Part shown: positions 45,196 to 58,330 of the stretch, piece by piece | Layout of the letters: every line of letters starts with the position of its first letter | Numbering within the stretch: position 1 is the stretch's first letter | Source: Mortierella sp. BCC40632 | Taxonomy: Eukaryota > Mortierellomycota > Mortierellomycetes > Mortierellales > Mortierellaceae | Direction of reading: 5' to 3' | Assembly: GCA_011634665.1 (NCBI GenBank) | Contig: WAEK01000007.1 | Span: forward strand, 1,947,001-2,011,000 | Length of the DNA: 64,000 bases | The notes under the pieces: generated by a model | What the model saw: only the letters and a program-made list of their open reading frames with translations | Databases searched by the model: none | What the model was told of the DNA's origin: nothing | Position numbers and translations under genes: made by a program

Positions 45196-48100
45196 ATGCA
45201 ACACGACGTCCCCTCCAGCGCCAGCAACGCTAGCAACACCAGCGCCAGCCAGAACACTCATACTCCCTCTACAGATCCATACACGCACTACAAACGTCGC
45301 AAAATAACACAGGCCTGCGACCTCTGCCGGCAAAAGAGGACGCGTTGTGGTAAGGATTTCTCTACCCCCTTCTCCCTTCCCTCCCGGTATCCCGACATGT
45401 CTTTCTGCCTTCATATACGCCCCTGATCCAGGCTGTAACGCGCTTCGTCTATGCCCATGTGTGTCTCTCCCTGCGTGCTGGCCCCTCCTTTGCTCGAGTA
45501 GACAATGCCAAACCAAGGTGTCAACAGTGTCAAAAGGCGAATGTGCTCTGCACGTTCCTGACCCGATCAAAGAAAAGGGGGCCAATCCCCAGAGAAGATC
45601 TCCACCCTCTGTCCAGCCAGCGGGCATCCGAACCTGCCTCGAGCTCCTCCTCTTCTACCCCATGTCCACTGGCTTCTGGCTCAACAGCCTGTCCCATGGA
45701 TGAGAATAGTACTTCATCCTTGCGGCTGCAGGACGGACTAGGACATGGAGGAGGAGGAGGCCGCTTGCTCGTCACACCTTTAGATGGAGTACAGAGTCAG
45801 GGTCAGGGCCATCCTCAATGCAGTTTCAGCGCGGAGCCCCAGAAGCAGCAGCAGCAGCAGCAGCAACAACAACAACAACAACAGCAGCAGCAGCAGCAGC
45901 GCGGGCCTCTCCTGCTCATGCGCAATATGCCCCTGTACTCGATCAGGGACGACGTTCCGCGGAAAGATATTTCGGATCACCTCGTGAGTCTCTTTTTCGA
46001 GCACTGCTTTCCCGACTTTCAATATATTGAGCCACGGTCGTTCCTGAAAGATTATTGCCAGGGCAGGGCAAACCCAATTCTGCTCAACGCCATGTGTTCC
46101 GTTGCTGCGCGATTCTCGGACCATCCCGAGGTCAAACGATCCCCTCGATATCTCTCTGGGGAACCCTTCGCTGCCAATGCGCGCGCGCGGATCATGGATC
46201 TGATCGACGTTGCTACGCTAAGCAACCTCCATGCGCTAATGCTCCTCTCTTATTTTGAGTATGGTGCTGCAAGAGGTCCCAGAGGATGGCGCTTTGAAGG
46301 GATTGCTGCTCGAATGAGTATCGAGCTTTACCTCCATAACCAGAATGATGTCCCCACTGCAGACACTTCCAGGGCTGCACGGAATGCATTCGAGGTCAAG
46401 ACACGAACGTTTTGGAACTTGTTTATTGTTGACATCATCTCTGCCGCAACGGCTGGGCTACCACCTATTCTGGAGCCAAAGCTAAAGAAGCTCACGATCC
46501 CACCCTACCGGTCAGACTGGTGGGCCGATGGCGACACAGATGGGTCGGCGGACCAAACTAGTACAAGTTCAGACAATAACGCTCACCCCCCTGCTGAAGG
46601 CGACGAAGCATGCCCAAAAAACGAGAGATGCGAAGCAAAAGCCAAGGAGGCTGCTGAATTTACTGCCAAGATTTTGACGACGATGAAACAGCCTTCGCGT
46701 TTTAATCTCAATGGAAGGACAGAGTACATGACGGAATTGATAGAGCTGCTCTCCAAAGTCTCCAAGTATGTCAATGGCACATCCGATGAGGAACACTGTA
46801 GACGCCCCTGTGACCCTGAGTCAGAGTTTGCCGTCCTGGATGCACGTCTGACAGAGTGGAAGAACAAGGTCCCGAGTCGGTTCAAGCCATTCCCAGCCAA
46901 TGCCATCCGTAGTGGGGTCCTCGAGACGTATACGGCGCTCATGTTCTATACCACAGTCACCCTCCTCCACCGCCCTATTCTCGCTCTAGAGGATGTTGTT
47001 GACGCAGATTTTTACCGGCGGTCATTTAATCTCTGTCTTGATGCTGCATCCAAATCAACTGAGGTGATCAAGCACTTTGACGAGGCAATGATCAAGTATC
47101 GTGGACACACATTTGTTGTAGCAGTATTTACAACCGCGACAATGTAGGTGCACAAGCTTTTTTTTTTTTTTTTTTTGGTAGCTTTTGTTTGTTTGGACTA
47201 AACCGCCAAGCAATACTAACTACGACCTGCCACCCTATTTTTCTTTCCTCCTAGCCATGTGACAAACGCATACTCGTCAGACATACAGTTGGCTCACACC
47301 TCTCGAAAAATGTTGGCCATTCACTTGGCCTTTCTGAAAGCCGCCAACCCATACTGGGCTCTCTCGGGACGGTTCTACTATGTACTCCAGGACCTCTATT
47401 CTATGCAGGGAAAGCTCCATGCGAACTCTCAGGCCCAGGCAGAAGAGGCCTCTCGCGCGGCTGATCAAGAGATTCAGGATGATGCATCACTTGCATCCGG
47501 ATCAAACGAATCGGGTGACTCTGTGACCAGTCGGGCTCCCTCGAGTACCCCAGAGCCAGGAAAGAACAAGGTCCTTCCCGTCAGTTCATTGCTCAAAAGC
47601 GACTCTGGGCTTGTCGGTCTCTGGAAACGTGTGGATGAAATGCAGGCACTCGATCAAGCCGCACACTCTATGAAACAAATGTCTCTGCGCGCAGAACCTT
47701 CAGGTACACCAACTGTCCTGTCCTCTACGTCTGCATCAGCGTCTTCGGCCGGTACAGACTCGGAGGGTGGTAGCTCTCGGAAACGAACAATGTTGGAGGA
47801 TCCCGTGCGAGATAATAGAAGTGATATCGACGTTGAACTGGCAGATAGTATTGCTGTCGCCAATCTACCATCAGGCCCAGGGAATCTGAGTCAGGATGGT
47901 GCGTCTCATTTCAAGAGGAACAGCGCTTCAAGGCCTATCCTTCCACGTCAATCACCAGGCCCAGTGGCTAGAGCATCGCCAAGCTTGGGTGACGAGGGAC
48001 CGCAAAGGGGCCAGGACTCTACTCCAGTCAGATCCGCCATTGGACATGGGTCACAATCGGCATCGCCCATCCAACGACACAGCCTTAGGGCCTCACCCGA

Positions 48101-49736
48101 CTCTAGAGCAAGCTCAGTCTCCTCTCCAGAACAATTTCAGCGGCAGCTTAGTCCTCATGGGCATAAGGATAAACAACCCCCATTCTTTCCTCGTTCCTCT
48201 GGGCGCCATCAGTCATACTCGCCTACAAGTGGCCACATGGAAGATAAACCTGATTACTATCCGCCTATTGCTGGAACACCCCGTCCTGAGCAGATGCCTC
48301 CAATATTCATTGAAGAAGACACAACTATGGATGAAAAGGTGTCCATACCAATCCCACTACTACCAAGTATTACCAGTGAGCCGCATGCGCAGCATGACTA
48401 TTCCGACAGCCGCGGTGATACCTTTCACGATGTACGGGACCATGGAGTTTACCGAGGACAGTACTGGGCTGCAGGAATAGATCATTATGGTCGACCGACA
48501 GTGCTACCACATGAATCCCAGCCTTATTCCCATGGGAGGTCTCATGGGCCTACGTCTTCCAGAGGGGATACTACAATGAGCGGTGGAGAGGACTATGCCA
48601 GATCTGAAGGGTCTATCGGAGCGGCCGACCCTCGTGATCGTGGTCCAGGTCGAGAGCTTGCCCTCATGTTCCATTATCAGAGGGAGCAACAACGACAGTA
48701 CATGTCCTCAAGATTCATGCACTCTCCTCAGCCATCCCATTTTAAAGAAGACAATAGAGCCTCTTCGCCTCGAGGCAACTGGTCCTCACCCAGTACTTCA
48801 GATTCTCGCCCTCGAAACCATCATGAATCATATCGCCATTCGAGTGGAGGCGAACCAGAGATGCGGGAGAGTCGACACATGACATCGGGACCTGGGACCT
48901 CTGTATCACCTTCGTTGGCGCGCCCACCATCCCGCCATGACTCCGCCTACCCAGAGACTCGGGAGCGATATTATAATGACCCCTCCTATCGCGAACCTTC
49001 TCGGGAAGTACAAGACATGTCCGGGAGGTATGGACGTGTAACACCGATAGAGAGAGATTATCCTCGAGCACATCCAAGCGAGTTCTCTCACCAGCGTGAT
49101 CCCCGATATGATCAAGGTGTCAGTCACCCACAGGATTCCTCGCTGTCTGGTCATCGTACACCACTTAGTCAGACGCATTCTCCGCGCCCATACTCGAGAC
49201 AGGATCTTCAGCACCCACACGACGAGCGGAACTACAGATCTCCTGCTTTGATTCCTTATGGCAGTGCTAGTAGTAACGGCCATGCTCCAAGTCCGTCGAA
49301 CCCATCCCGATCAACGCTCCCGCCAGCATCTTCTCTGATGGAAGAGGAGGGACAAAACTACCGGGATGACCGCCATTTACCTTCTCAAAGCTCTGGACGC
49401 TATAGGGATTTGGAGCGCTATGACAGCCCTTCGCGACATGGGTATGATGAACGAGATCAGGGGCAAGAACGCAGGCAGGAGATGGAGTTTGGTATGCATG
49501 AGCGAGAACGGCCACGTCAGCCAGATTATTGGACACCGGAACCTCGATCTCTACTTCATCGTCCCGAGCCAGGATTTGCGCCCTCACCATCAACATCCTC
49601 CTCCACTCTGCCGCCTCCAGAGCTGCATTCCTCTCGTCATGAGGAGGATGCGCGACAGAGGCTGTCATACCATCAGCATCAAGGATCGTCGATCTCCACA
49701 ACCGCTTCTCACCCTCGACATGGCTCATACCATTAG
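45196..49736 (+). CDS. Zn2Cys6 fungal transcription factor with long disordered tail
   Basis: Model: exons 45196-45349, 45502-47143 and 47255-49736; 1425 residues. The zinc cluster is CX2CX6CX7CX2CX6C at residues 41-69, split by intron 1 after the third cysteine, preceded by the basic KRRK patch. A fungal-specific transcription-factor domain follows at about residues 200-640 (SLFFEHCFPDFQYIEPRSF, LLSYFEYGAARGPRGWRFEGIAARM has no break, RTFWNLFIVDIISAA). The C-terminal 750 residues are Ser/Pro/Arg/His/Tyr-rich and lack predicted structure. A CAG/CAA run at 45843-45899 encodes about 18 glutamines between the two domains. The FTFD places it with xylanolytic-regulator-type factors, but the target genes cannot be inferred. 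Confidence 0.9.
45843..45899 (+). repeat. CAG/CAA repeat (polyglutamine) in the transcription factor
   Basis: Mixed CAG and CAA codons, about 18 in a row, so the glutamine tract is coded by an impure repeat that resists slippage. In frame with the Zn2Cys6 protein. Confidence 0.9.
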
Positions 49737-50239
49737 ATCAAAGACAGAGCGAACAATTCCTGGGGTCACAAACAATCTTTTCTTTTTCCATTCTTTTTTC
49801 TTTATCTCTCTTCTCTGTCGTTCTCTCATTGTTTTGCTTTGCTTTGGTTTTTTTTTTTTTGTCCGCACACTGTCTCGTTTTTTTTTTTTCTTTCTTTCTT
49901 TTTTAGAATCCAATACATCCTTTTTTAATACTTGGTCAGACACCCATAGTTTACGACCTTATTTTGCTGTTTTGTTGATAAAATTAGCTTTCTCTCTTTT
50001 CCTTCAGAAAGAAAAAAAAAAAAAATAGGGGGAAGGGAGAAGGACAGCTCATCGACTTGCAGCATACCCCATCTAATCTGTTTTGTTTCCTCCTACGCCG
50101 GAATCAAAAAAGCATCTTGAGCCGAAACCAGTTTTTTTTTTTTTGTCCCATCTTGCGACATCTTGCTTAAAAAAACTGGGGGGGAGGGAAAAAATGCAAA
50201 CCTCACCAGTAGATACTCCGATCTACTACCAGACTTTTT

Positions 50240-50277
<38 letters not shown>

Positions 50278-50469
50278 TGTTTAGTCAAGTTTGGTTGGCC
50301 ATTTATCATAACGAGATATAAAGGTTCATAAAATAAACACACACCACACCCACATACCCTCCGCCCTCTCCTCTGCCACTTGGTTATCTGGTTGTCTGGT
50401 TGTCTGGATTATGTAAAGTCGATCCTTTTTTTTTTTTTTTTTTCCTCCGCCTCCTCTTTCTTTTCTTTT

Positions 50470-50508
<39 letters not shown>

Positions 50509-51459
50509 CTTCCTTCTCTTCTCTTTCTCACTTTCTTACTTTCTCTTAGTGAAGTGTCGGAGTTTTGTTCTTCGTGAGAGATATTTCTTGTCCGGGAAAG
50601 CTTTTGAGCCTATTGACAATCCTAACCTCATGTCGAAAACAATAACAATAACAACAAGAAAAGTGAAGAGGCAGTGCTTTGATTGTTATGATTGAGATGT
50701 GGATGGGATAGGATGGGATGGGATGGGAAAGGGGGGGGGCACTCGAGATAGGTTTTTTTTTTTTCTGAAGGGGGGTTTAGTCCCCGATCTTTCTTTTCCG
50801 GAAAATTTATGAGCACAAATTACTAAGCGCAAAAGAAGTAGAAAAAAAAAGGAAAAGAGATATCAACGGTCTTTTGGCCGATTTGTCTTCTACGCCTCAG
50901 CCCTCGCCTGCTTTTGTACATACAGTCGCCAAAGAAGAAGAAGAAAAAAAAATAGACAAGACATGCCTTGGATCAAATATTGCGTCACAGCGATGGTTTA
51001 CTCTAGTAAGCTCCTTAGTCGACGTGGAGACTACGTACTGTTGTCCGTTGAGGACGGTTTCGATCCTTTATGACTGCGTGATCGGTCGGCTGGATCCCAT
51101 TAATCTGTTCTCACACTGGTCTCTTTGGCGCACACAAGAGAAAGTCATCAGCGGCACCTATCCATCGTTTCCTCTCATCTGCAATACATGACTTGTGTGC
51201 CCTTGCCATACTGATCCGCATCCTTAGTAACAGATGAACCTTCAGAGTGAGGAGAACAGGCAAGCCAAACGCGTCACGACGAAACCTCCTACAAAGGAGG
51301 AGACATCGAAGGATCAAAAAGCAACGTCGCTATGAACGCTTGGATGCCATAAGCAGAGCTGCTACTGTTGCAAATATATATATTTATTTTCTTTTTTCTA
51401 TTGGGCTCACACAGTTGCTCGTTCCTCCTAAGAAAAAACAACAACAAGAGAAGAAGTCT
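49737..51459. other. Homopolymer-rich intergenic spacer
   Basis: 1.7 kb between the transcription factor stop and the protease stop (convergent). Many A or T runs: 49848-49860, 50133-50144, 50234-50278 (T-rich with C interruptions), 50427-50443 and 50474-50508 (about 35 T). No supported gene. A GGGAT pentamer repeat lies near 50702-50727. Confidence 0.6.
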
Positions 51460-53895
51460 CTACAACACAAACGTGTCTGTGACAATCGAGAAATAGGTCA
51501 ATGAAGTCCAACTAGGACGAGCCTTGACCAGTTTTCGCATCACTCCAATCTCACCACTTCCCAAAAGCTCACGCTCTGTGTCTCGTCCAAATCCCTCAGT
51601 TTCCATCGCCGTCAACTCGATTCGAATCGTATCATCAATGCCAGTCGCGTAATGCTCTAGCTCTACACGCCAACCTTCACTTGCATGGCCACCCACATGT
51701 CGAATCACATATCGAGTCAAATACGGGAATGGCTCTGAGGATCCCAGGGACCAAGAGGCCAAGTGCGCATCAAACGAGGCTACCGTCCAGATATACTCGG
51801 GGTGCGAGCAATGGATCGTCAACCTACGGAGACCTGTCTTTGGGTCATACGAAACCTTCTCGGCCTTAAGCTTGGGCGCTCCATGGATCAACTCGGTCAA
51901 GGGAGCGGTGGACTCGGCAATGGTCTGGTTATAGGTTTGGCGACGTACATAACCGGTTGTGTCCAGCACATAGGATTCCAGGAATTGATTGAATGGGTAA
52001 ATTGCATTCCAGTCGCTTGGGTATTGACTCGCTGTACGGAATTTGGCCACAGCACCAAACATGGACTCGACTTCGGTCACATAAGGTTCATAGAATGGAC
52101 CTGGATCAGCATGGGCCAAGTAAAGCACAGACTCGCCAGAGGTCATGTTGCGAAGGTGCTGGATAAAGACACGCTTGGGGTGGAATTCATCATAGGGGTT
52201 CATGGTGGCGGACGAGATCAGGATAGCGACCAAGTGCCAGGCCAAAAGTGCCAGGATCATCTTCTTGAGAACAGCTCGACCAAATCGATGCGTGAACGCG
52301 AGCAGAGGTGGACAAAACACAAAGGTGACAAAGCCTGACATGACAGCCACAATATGATCCACTGGGGCGTCCACACCGATTCGGCCCGTCAATGGAATAA
52401 ACATATCGAGCAAACTGAAGCAGACGAATGAAAAGTAGGCTGTTGGGATAACAGTGCTGATAAAGTAGGCTCCGTAGACGACCCGTGTGACTTGGACACC
52501 TTCCTTGGTCTTGGCTGCAGTTCGTCCACGGTTGACAACCAAGGCGGCTGTGACGCTGAGCGTAAAGAGCGCAAAGACGTAGCTGCTTGCCAATCCAACA
52601 AAGGAGGCGATCGCAAGCGTGATGGTAAAGCAGAGCTGAAGTCCTGACAGAGTGGCCAGTTCGTTAGCCCCTGTGCTGGCGTGCTTGTTGTGGAAGAGAT
52701 ATTGGACGGTAAACATTCCGACTAGAGCCATGGGTCCAAAGAGAAGCACCGATAGCCATTCGTGGGAGAACCACTGCATAGAGGTTCCCAAGGCCTTCAT
52801 CAGCACCACGGACAAGTTGGGCATAAACAAGGCCATCACGAACGAGAGAACGATCGAGATGGTGCCTTGAGCAGTTGGTCGAGAGGCTCCCATGGCCATT
52901 GTCAGGAGAGCGAGTCCTCCAATGACAATATGCGACCGGATTGCGGCTGTCCACGAGTACGAGACAAAGATCTTGCCAAAAATGTCAAAAAAGACCACAC
53001 TCGAGGTTCGCTCTAGGTGAGTAAGGTCCGCCTCATTCGTCAAATAGGTCGCCAACGCCAATGCATTCTCACCCATGTGTTGTGGAAGACCCGCCTCCAC
53101 AAACTCATCGAGATCAAGATGTGTATGGTAAAGGTAACTGTTCTTGTAGACAGCCATGTCCAAACCCGTCAAGTTTCCGTGATCGACAAACTGACGGAAA
53201 TCCGTGTCTGAGAGAATAAGGCCCGTTGCAAAGAGATCGTTGGCGAGGACAGTGCCATGTGGATAAGGTACAGTCCGGTAAGCATCGATCATTTCGCGCG
53301 AATTTGCCTGGAAGAGGACTTCTGGACCGCTTGTACCGCAGGCTTCCAAATTCACAACAGCCTTGATCTTGTCCTTGAGCTCATGTTCTGTAATGAAAAG
53401 GTGCGAAGCATCCTGCAGAGATTCCTCACCACCATTAAACACTATTGGATATGCAGGAGAATATCACGAAAGAGAGAATGGTTTTAGAAGAGGGGCAAAC
53501 TCGGTGGTGTAGCTAAGGCGCATTGATCCTGTAACATTGCATTTGGGTCCTCTCCCATCTCTCCTTTTCTGAACAGGGGTTTTCACGTACGGAAGATAAC
53601 GCTGTTCTTCTTGGATGCCGGGCGCTGGGACATGATTCGGATAATTTCCATCATGATACCGCAGCCAAGAGCATCGTCTGCGGCACCAGGGCTGCCCAGT
53701 GTGGTATCGTAGTGAGCGTTCAACAGGATGGCATTCTCGTCGCATTCCGGTCCACAGGAAAGCCGGACAATAATATTGGTCATGTTGGTGTACATTTTCA
53801 TAACCACTATTCAACAGAATATGTTCCGTAGCAAAGGTAGTGTCAGAAGGCTCATTCTTTTTTTCTTTGTTCATTCCATGAAACTGGACTTTCTG

Positions 53896-53931
<36 letters not shown>

Positions 53932-54672
53932 TTTGGACATAAAGTCAAACCGGTGCGATCCATCGCCAACTTGGACCCACATGTCAAAGTTAGGCAGAGC
54001 GGCCTCGCCGCTGTCCTGCTGCCTGATTGCTTTCATATGGGCAAGCTCCTTGAGTGCTGTCAATTCCTTGATCAGGTACATCTTGGTCTCGACCTCCTGC
54101 TCCGTGCCAACAACACGGTACCCAATGTCGCGGGTCATGTACCGCATCACCTCACGAACATTATGCTCCGAGAACTGAAGAGCACCCGTCTCATGGTGGG
54201 TGCCTTGGTGGATAGGGGTTGGAAGGGTATAGTGGAATTGGTAGCTGATGAGGACAATCAGTGCCAAGAACCCCAGGAGAACCCCCCAAGCAGAAAGGAC
54301 TGTCCTTCGGCTCGAGAAGGCAGAGTGACCCCGGTGTTTACGATGACTCTTGGCCGAGACCACTGTCGACTCTGCTGACTCTATCGTGGTCCCTGTGAAA
54401 TGGCAGTGGTTGTCTATCCTATCGAGACTCGTCTTGGCAATATCTTCCTCTGAAGAAGTCTCATCCGTAAAGAGGTCTGCAAAGAGCCGCTTCAACTCTT
54501 TACCCTTGGATCTGCCTTGGCTTTCGAGAAAAGTCGTAAAGGGTGACCGGATAGGTTTCTCATGGAGAAGGGCTGCGTCGACCAGCGACTGAGGGGAGAG
54601 CAAAGGAAGTTCGTCGTCATTGTCCAGGACACTCTGGAGATGACGCTGTTTTAGTGCGCCAAGAGCCTCCAT
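51460..54672 (-). CDS. Vacuolar/ER membrane M28 metalloprotease (Pff1/ERMP1-like)
   Basis: Model: exons 54672-53931, 53806-53591 and 53441-51460; 979 residues, the same size as yeast Pff1. A cytosolic N-terminus of about 120 residues precedes one membrane helix (WGVLLGFLALIVLISY). The peptidase domain follows with the M28 zinc ligands in order: NAHYDT (His, Asp), GAADDALG (Asp), FNGGEE (Glu pair) and later a His in SYLYHT. The C-terminal half has about eight hydrophobic helices and a lumenal tail. Family members are dizinc aminopeptidase-like proteins in the vacuole (fungi) or ER (animal ERMP1). The first intron begins GT followed by 32 adenines. The C-terminal helix block and tail match full-length relatives, so the stop is credible. 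Confidence 0.92.
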
Positions 54673-55027
54673 TTTGGGAGGGATGAAGAGGAGGAAGAGG
54701 AGGAGGAAGAGGAGGGAGAGGACAAGTAAATGAGGAAGAAAAGGAAGAAGAAAAAGAGGAGGGTGGAGAGAGAGGAGAAAGTCAGGCTGCTTCAGCTCTG
54801 ACGATCGCTTGGTTCCGCTTCAAGAGCAAGTGCACTTGAGAAAGAGAAGTAAAGAGATGGCGATGCTGATGCGGGGAGGCGGTGCAGCGGACAGAGATGA
54901 GGCAAGGAAAACGGGATGAACAGGGAGAAAGAGGAGAGAAAGAAGCAAAGGACGGAAAATAAATGAAAGAAAAAGGGAAGAGAGAGAGAGAGAGAGAGAG
55001 AAAAGGAAAAAGGAGAGTGAGAATGCA

Positions 55028-55360
55028 CTACAAGTCCTTTAAGTACATTGGCCAGGCAGGCGGCACCTCGCTCCGGGCACCCTTTGGAGTAGTGACTATC
55101 GTATAGAGAGCGTTTGCTGTTTCTTCAGCCCTCTTTTCAGCCCAGCTCCTCACTACTGGCGTCGCGGCTCTTTTAGCTCGCGCAAACACATTCGGTCCGC
55201 GGCTGGGCGTCGTCGGAGCAGGTGTCCGAGAGTTGCCCAGGGGTCGGACAAAGACGAACGCACGGGAGCAATGGCCAATCCTCACCAATGTCATCTGTGC
55301 AGACACAGCTGCTCCGAAGGCCTCTCCCAACATGTGCCTCCCGCTCCTTTTCCTTCTCAA
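55028..55360 (-). CDS. Possible small protein, uncertain
   Basis: The minus strand keeps an open, normally composed frame from about 55360 to a TAG at 55030-55028. It ends in a basic region (FARAKRAATPVVRSWAEKRAEE) and PPAWPMYLKDL. The likely start is one of two ATGs (MLGEAFG at about 55336 or MTLVRIG at about 55297). Upstream the frame runs into CA repeats and is not credible. The sequence GTGAGG at about 55291 could also be a splice donor. I do not recognise the product; basic N-terminal composition would suit a small organelle protein, but that is a guess. Confidence 0.3.
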   Translation of the reverse strand: MRRKRSGRHMLGEAFGAAVSAQMTLVRIGHCSRAFVFVRPLGNSRTPAPTTPSRGPNVFARAKRAATPVVRSWAEKRAEETANALYTIVTTPKGARSEVPPAWPMYLKDL

Positions 55361-55424
55361 ATTGGCCTGACTCTTGTCGGAGTCTGTGTACAAACGTAGC
55401 GAGCATGGGCCACATGGACATTGC

Positions 55425-55475
55425 ACACACACACAAACACAAACACACTCACACGCACACGCACACACACTCATC
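55425..55475. repeat. CA/CACAAA microsatellite
   Basis: ACACACACAAACAC-type repeat of about 50 bases in the spacer between the protease and coilin genes; frames across it give only Cys/Val or Thr/His runs. Spacer 54673-56030 otherwise shows GA-rich stretches near 54690-54770 and 54978-55000, and the possible small gene. Confidence 0.85.
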
Positions 55476-56030
55476 GGGCACACATGTCCCAGTGTCCTCC
55501 CCCCACTCACCCACCCGGAATTACACCTCTATCGCTGTATCATTCGCACACCTTCCCGGACGCACTCGGACGCACTGGGTAATCTGGTTATCTGGCAGCG
55601 TACTCACCCAATTGTAGGGCAAATAGCGGGGACGAACAGACAAACCTCAATCACAAGAGTCTAGCCAAACAAGTACGAGCAGCGTTCGAATCCAGAAGGG
55701 CCGATCGTCTGCAGTCTTCTGTCCAGTCAAAGCAGTCAGACGACTGGTCGAGTCGGTCCAGTGGTCGTGGCGCTCAGCTGGTGCGTCCGATGTTCAGATC
55801 CTCAGGGGTTACACACTCTGGCTAATTGGCAATAAGCATTCGACCCAACCAAGAGACGAGGGTGAGAGAAAGAGACAAAGAGAAAGAGAGTGTGTGAAAG
55901 AGAAAGAACAAGTCTCTCCCCCCCTTCCTCCCTTTAGCACATGCAAGGGTCAGCCCCTCGTCTTAACTCATCTCGCTGAGCAACTGCCAGCGGGCCACGA
56001 GACCCAGCCGCATTTTTTTTTTTATTATTA

Positions 56031-58330
56031 TCAGCCAAGCTTCGATGGCAATATGCGAGCATCCATCAAGCTAAGTATGTCCAGCGACACTATCCCCTTG
56101 CGTCGGCGCTCCAGCTCCTCCTCATCAAACGACTCAAACTTGCCGAGGATCGGTGCACCATAGTCATCAAACTCAACGGGTGTCCTAAACTTGCGTCCCA
56201 GCTGAACCTCTGCTGTCATTAACACTGGCGAAAAAGCCAACACCACCGCCTCCTAATGAACAAATAGAGCAGTAACTCTGTTAGCAACCATTCCAACCCT
56301 CAAGCGACAACAATCTTTTACTCGAAGGTCTTTTTTTTTTTTTTTTTTTTTTTTTTTGCATACCTTGAAGGGAGAGACGATGGGCTGGTATGACGCATCC
56401 ATCTCAAGAGTCTAGCGCATATTATACTGTTAGTTAATTGCCTAGAACTTAACAGACATGAGAATACTAGAGAGAAAAAAAGGGACATAATAGAGATATC
56501 TCTTACCTTGAATGCAATATGGTCGCCAACAGCAGGGTTTCCTTCAAGTTTTGGTAATACGTTATAGTCATGAGGTACGTCTTCCAAGAGGTCCGCTTCT
56601 TCAGGTTCTTTTCCCACGTCTCCATTGGCTGTCGCCAAAGTCTTTTCTTCGGATTCCTGTTCCTTTGTCTCTATCGACTCTTCTGCCAATGAGTGCTCTG
56701 TCGTGTTTCCAGCCACCTGTCTCTTGCTACTCCTTAAATTGAATGTGACCCTTTGGTTGCTACGATCCTTCTCTGACGCTCTTGCACTCGCTCGAGTTAC
56801 TCTCTGCTTGAGCGACCCACTCTTGGAACTCGCCTGTGCAAGGTCTTGGTCCTGCAATTCTACCGTCGTCATTACCACCTTGGGGGTTGCTGTAGACGCT
56901 CCAGGCTTTGAAATTGATTTTGACTGGGCCTCAGCCTTGGGTTGATTGGGAGTCGTAGACTTTTTCTGTGATAGAGTCTTTGGCGGAATATTTTGAGCGA
57001 CCTCCTTATCATTCGTAAGCGTACTGTTAGGTTGTGTTGCTGATATGGATGTAGATGTTGATTCATTGTCATGCAGTGATGGTGGCTGTTGTTGTGCCTG
57101 TTGCTGTATCCGCTTCTGAACTCCTGCTCGTGATTTCCTAGCATTCCTCAGCTTGGTCTTTGTAAGACCCATCCCAGGTGGTGTCTGCTTTTTTGTTGGA
57201 GGGCTGGTGCCTTTCACCTTAGACTCGGAGTCGCTATCACTTTCTGAACTGGAGTTGGAGCTAGAGCTGGAGCTGGAGCTAGAGCTGGAGCTCGAACTAG
57301 AGTCCGAGTCTGAATCAGATGAAGAATCGTCGCTACTACTGCTGCTATCATCGCTGCTACAAGAGTCACTGCTATCAGAACTCGAGGAAGAGTTTTGTGC
57401 CGCTTTCTTTTTTGCTATTTTTGTCGACTGATTCTTTTTCTTTGCCTCCTTCTCTTTGACGTTCTGTCCTTGCTTTTTCCGATTCCCCGACTGATCTCTG
57501 TCTTTGCTCTTATTTGCAATATTAGATGCTTTGGTCTGCTGTTTGGAATTTTCGTGTGTGATATTCTTGTCCACAGTACTCTGACTCAGCTTTTTCCCAT
57601 TCTTGGTTGGTTGGTTGGTTTGGTCTGCCTGTTTTCTTGGCTGTTTTGGCAAGCCTTGGTTGCCTTTGACTTGTCCAGATTTTCCTACAGCCAGGTCATT
57701 CCCTTTGCTTGCCACCATGGATACGGCCGCTGCTTTTCTCCGCCTTCGGTTCCTTGGTCGTTTCACAGAGGTTTTGGAATCCTGTCCTAGATCAGCATCC
57801 TCTCTCGATCGTTTCTTTCCTCCTAAGGAGTTATCCGGATAGTATATGAGAAAACAAGGTTAAATATGATTTCCAGAGGCACTCTGTTTGCTGAGGTCCA
57901 TAGATCAAATGTCAAACGGCTTACCTGATACAGGCAGTGATTTTGGAGGAAGGACGTCGCTCTTTCTCCTGATCTTGACTCTGGATACGAGAAACGGTTG
58001 GAAGAAAAGAAGACGACGAAGGAAAATACCACAGTGATGTTAGTTGATATCTCAAGGTATCAATAAATGCTCCAAAGTCGGTCAAATGAGATTCTATTCC
58101 GTGGCACTTTACTGGAGCATGTCGCCATCATGAAGAGTTCCTGCAATAGACGAGGCTGGCAACAAGAAGAATCCATCGAGATCCAGTCGGGTTGTTTTGC
58201 AGTGTTCGCTCAAACGGAACCCCTTGCGGATACTCCTTTGCAGGTCACGGATCGTGGTACAGCCACTTGGAACCTCATACCAGCACCGGTACGGAGGCAG
58301 AGGATCCTCAAAAGTCAGGCGGACGCGCAT
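56031..58330 (-). CDS. Coilin-like nuclear body protein
   Basis: Model: exons 58330-58113, 57980-57925, 57822-56507, 56411-56364 and 56252-56031; 619 residues. Residues 1-75 match the coilin N-terminal domain (MRVRLTFEDPLPP, then RLDLDGFFLLPASSI and LHDGDMLQVKI). A Lys/Arg-rich region follows (KRPRNRRRRK), then Ser/Asp runs and long Lys/Gln-rich disorder. The C-terminus matches the coilin atypical Tudor domain (YNVLPKLEGNPAVGDHIAFK, TLEMDASYQPIVSPFK, EAVVLAFSP, VQLGRKFR). Coilin self-associates through its N-domain and scaffolds Cajal bodies, where spliceosomal snRNPs mature. Small exons of 56 and 48 bases are needed to complete both domains. The start is the ATG at 58330; a longer in-frame ORF exists upstream, but the domain begins exactly here. 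Confidence 0.85.

Noticed and set aside
55380..55510. Cys/Val-rich start of a 160-residue minus-strand ORF
   Set aside because: It is the translation of a CA microsatellite.
55676..55700. tRNA-like B box (GTTCGAATCC)
   Set aside because: The T-stem does not pair and no A box, anticodon arm or acceptor stem lies upstream.
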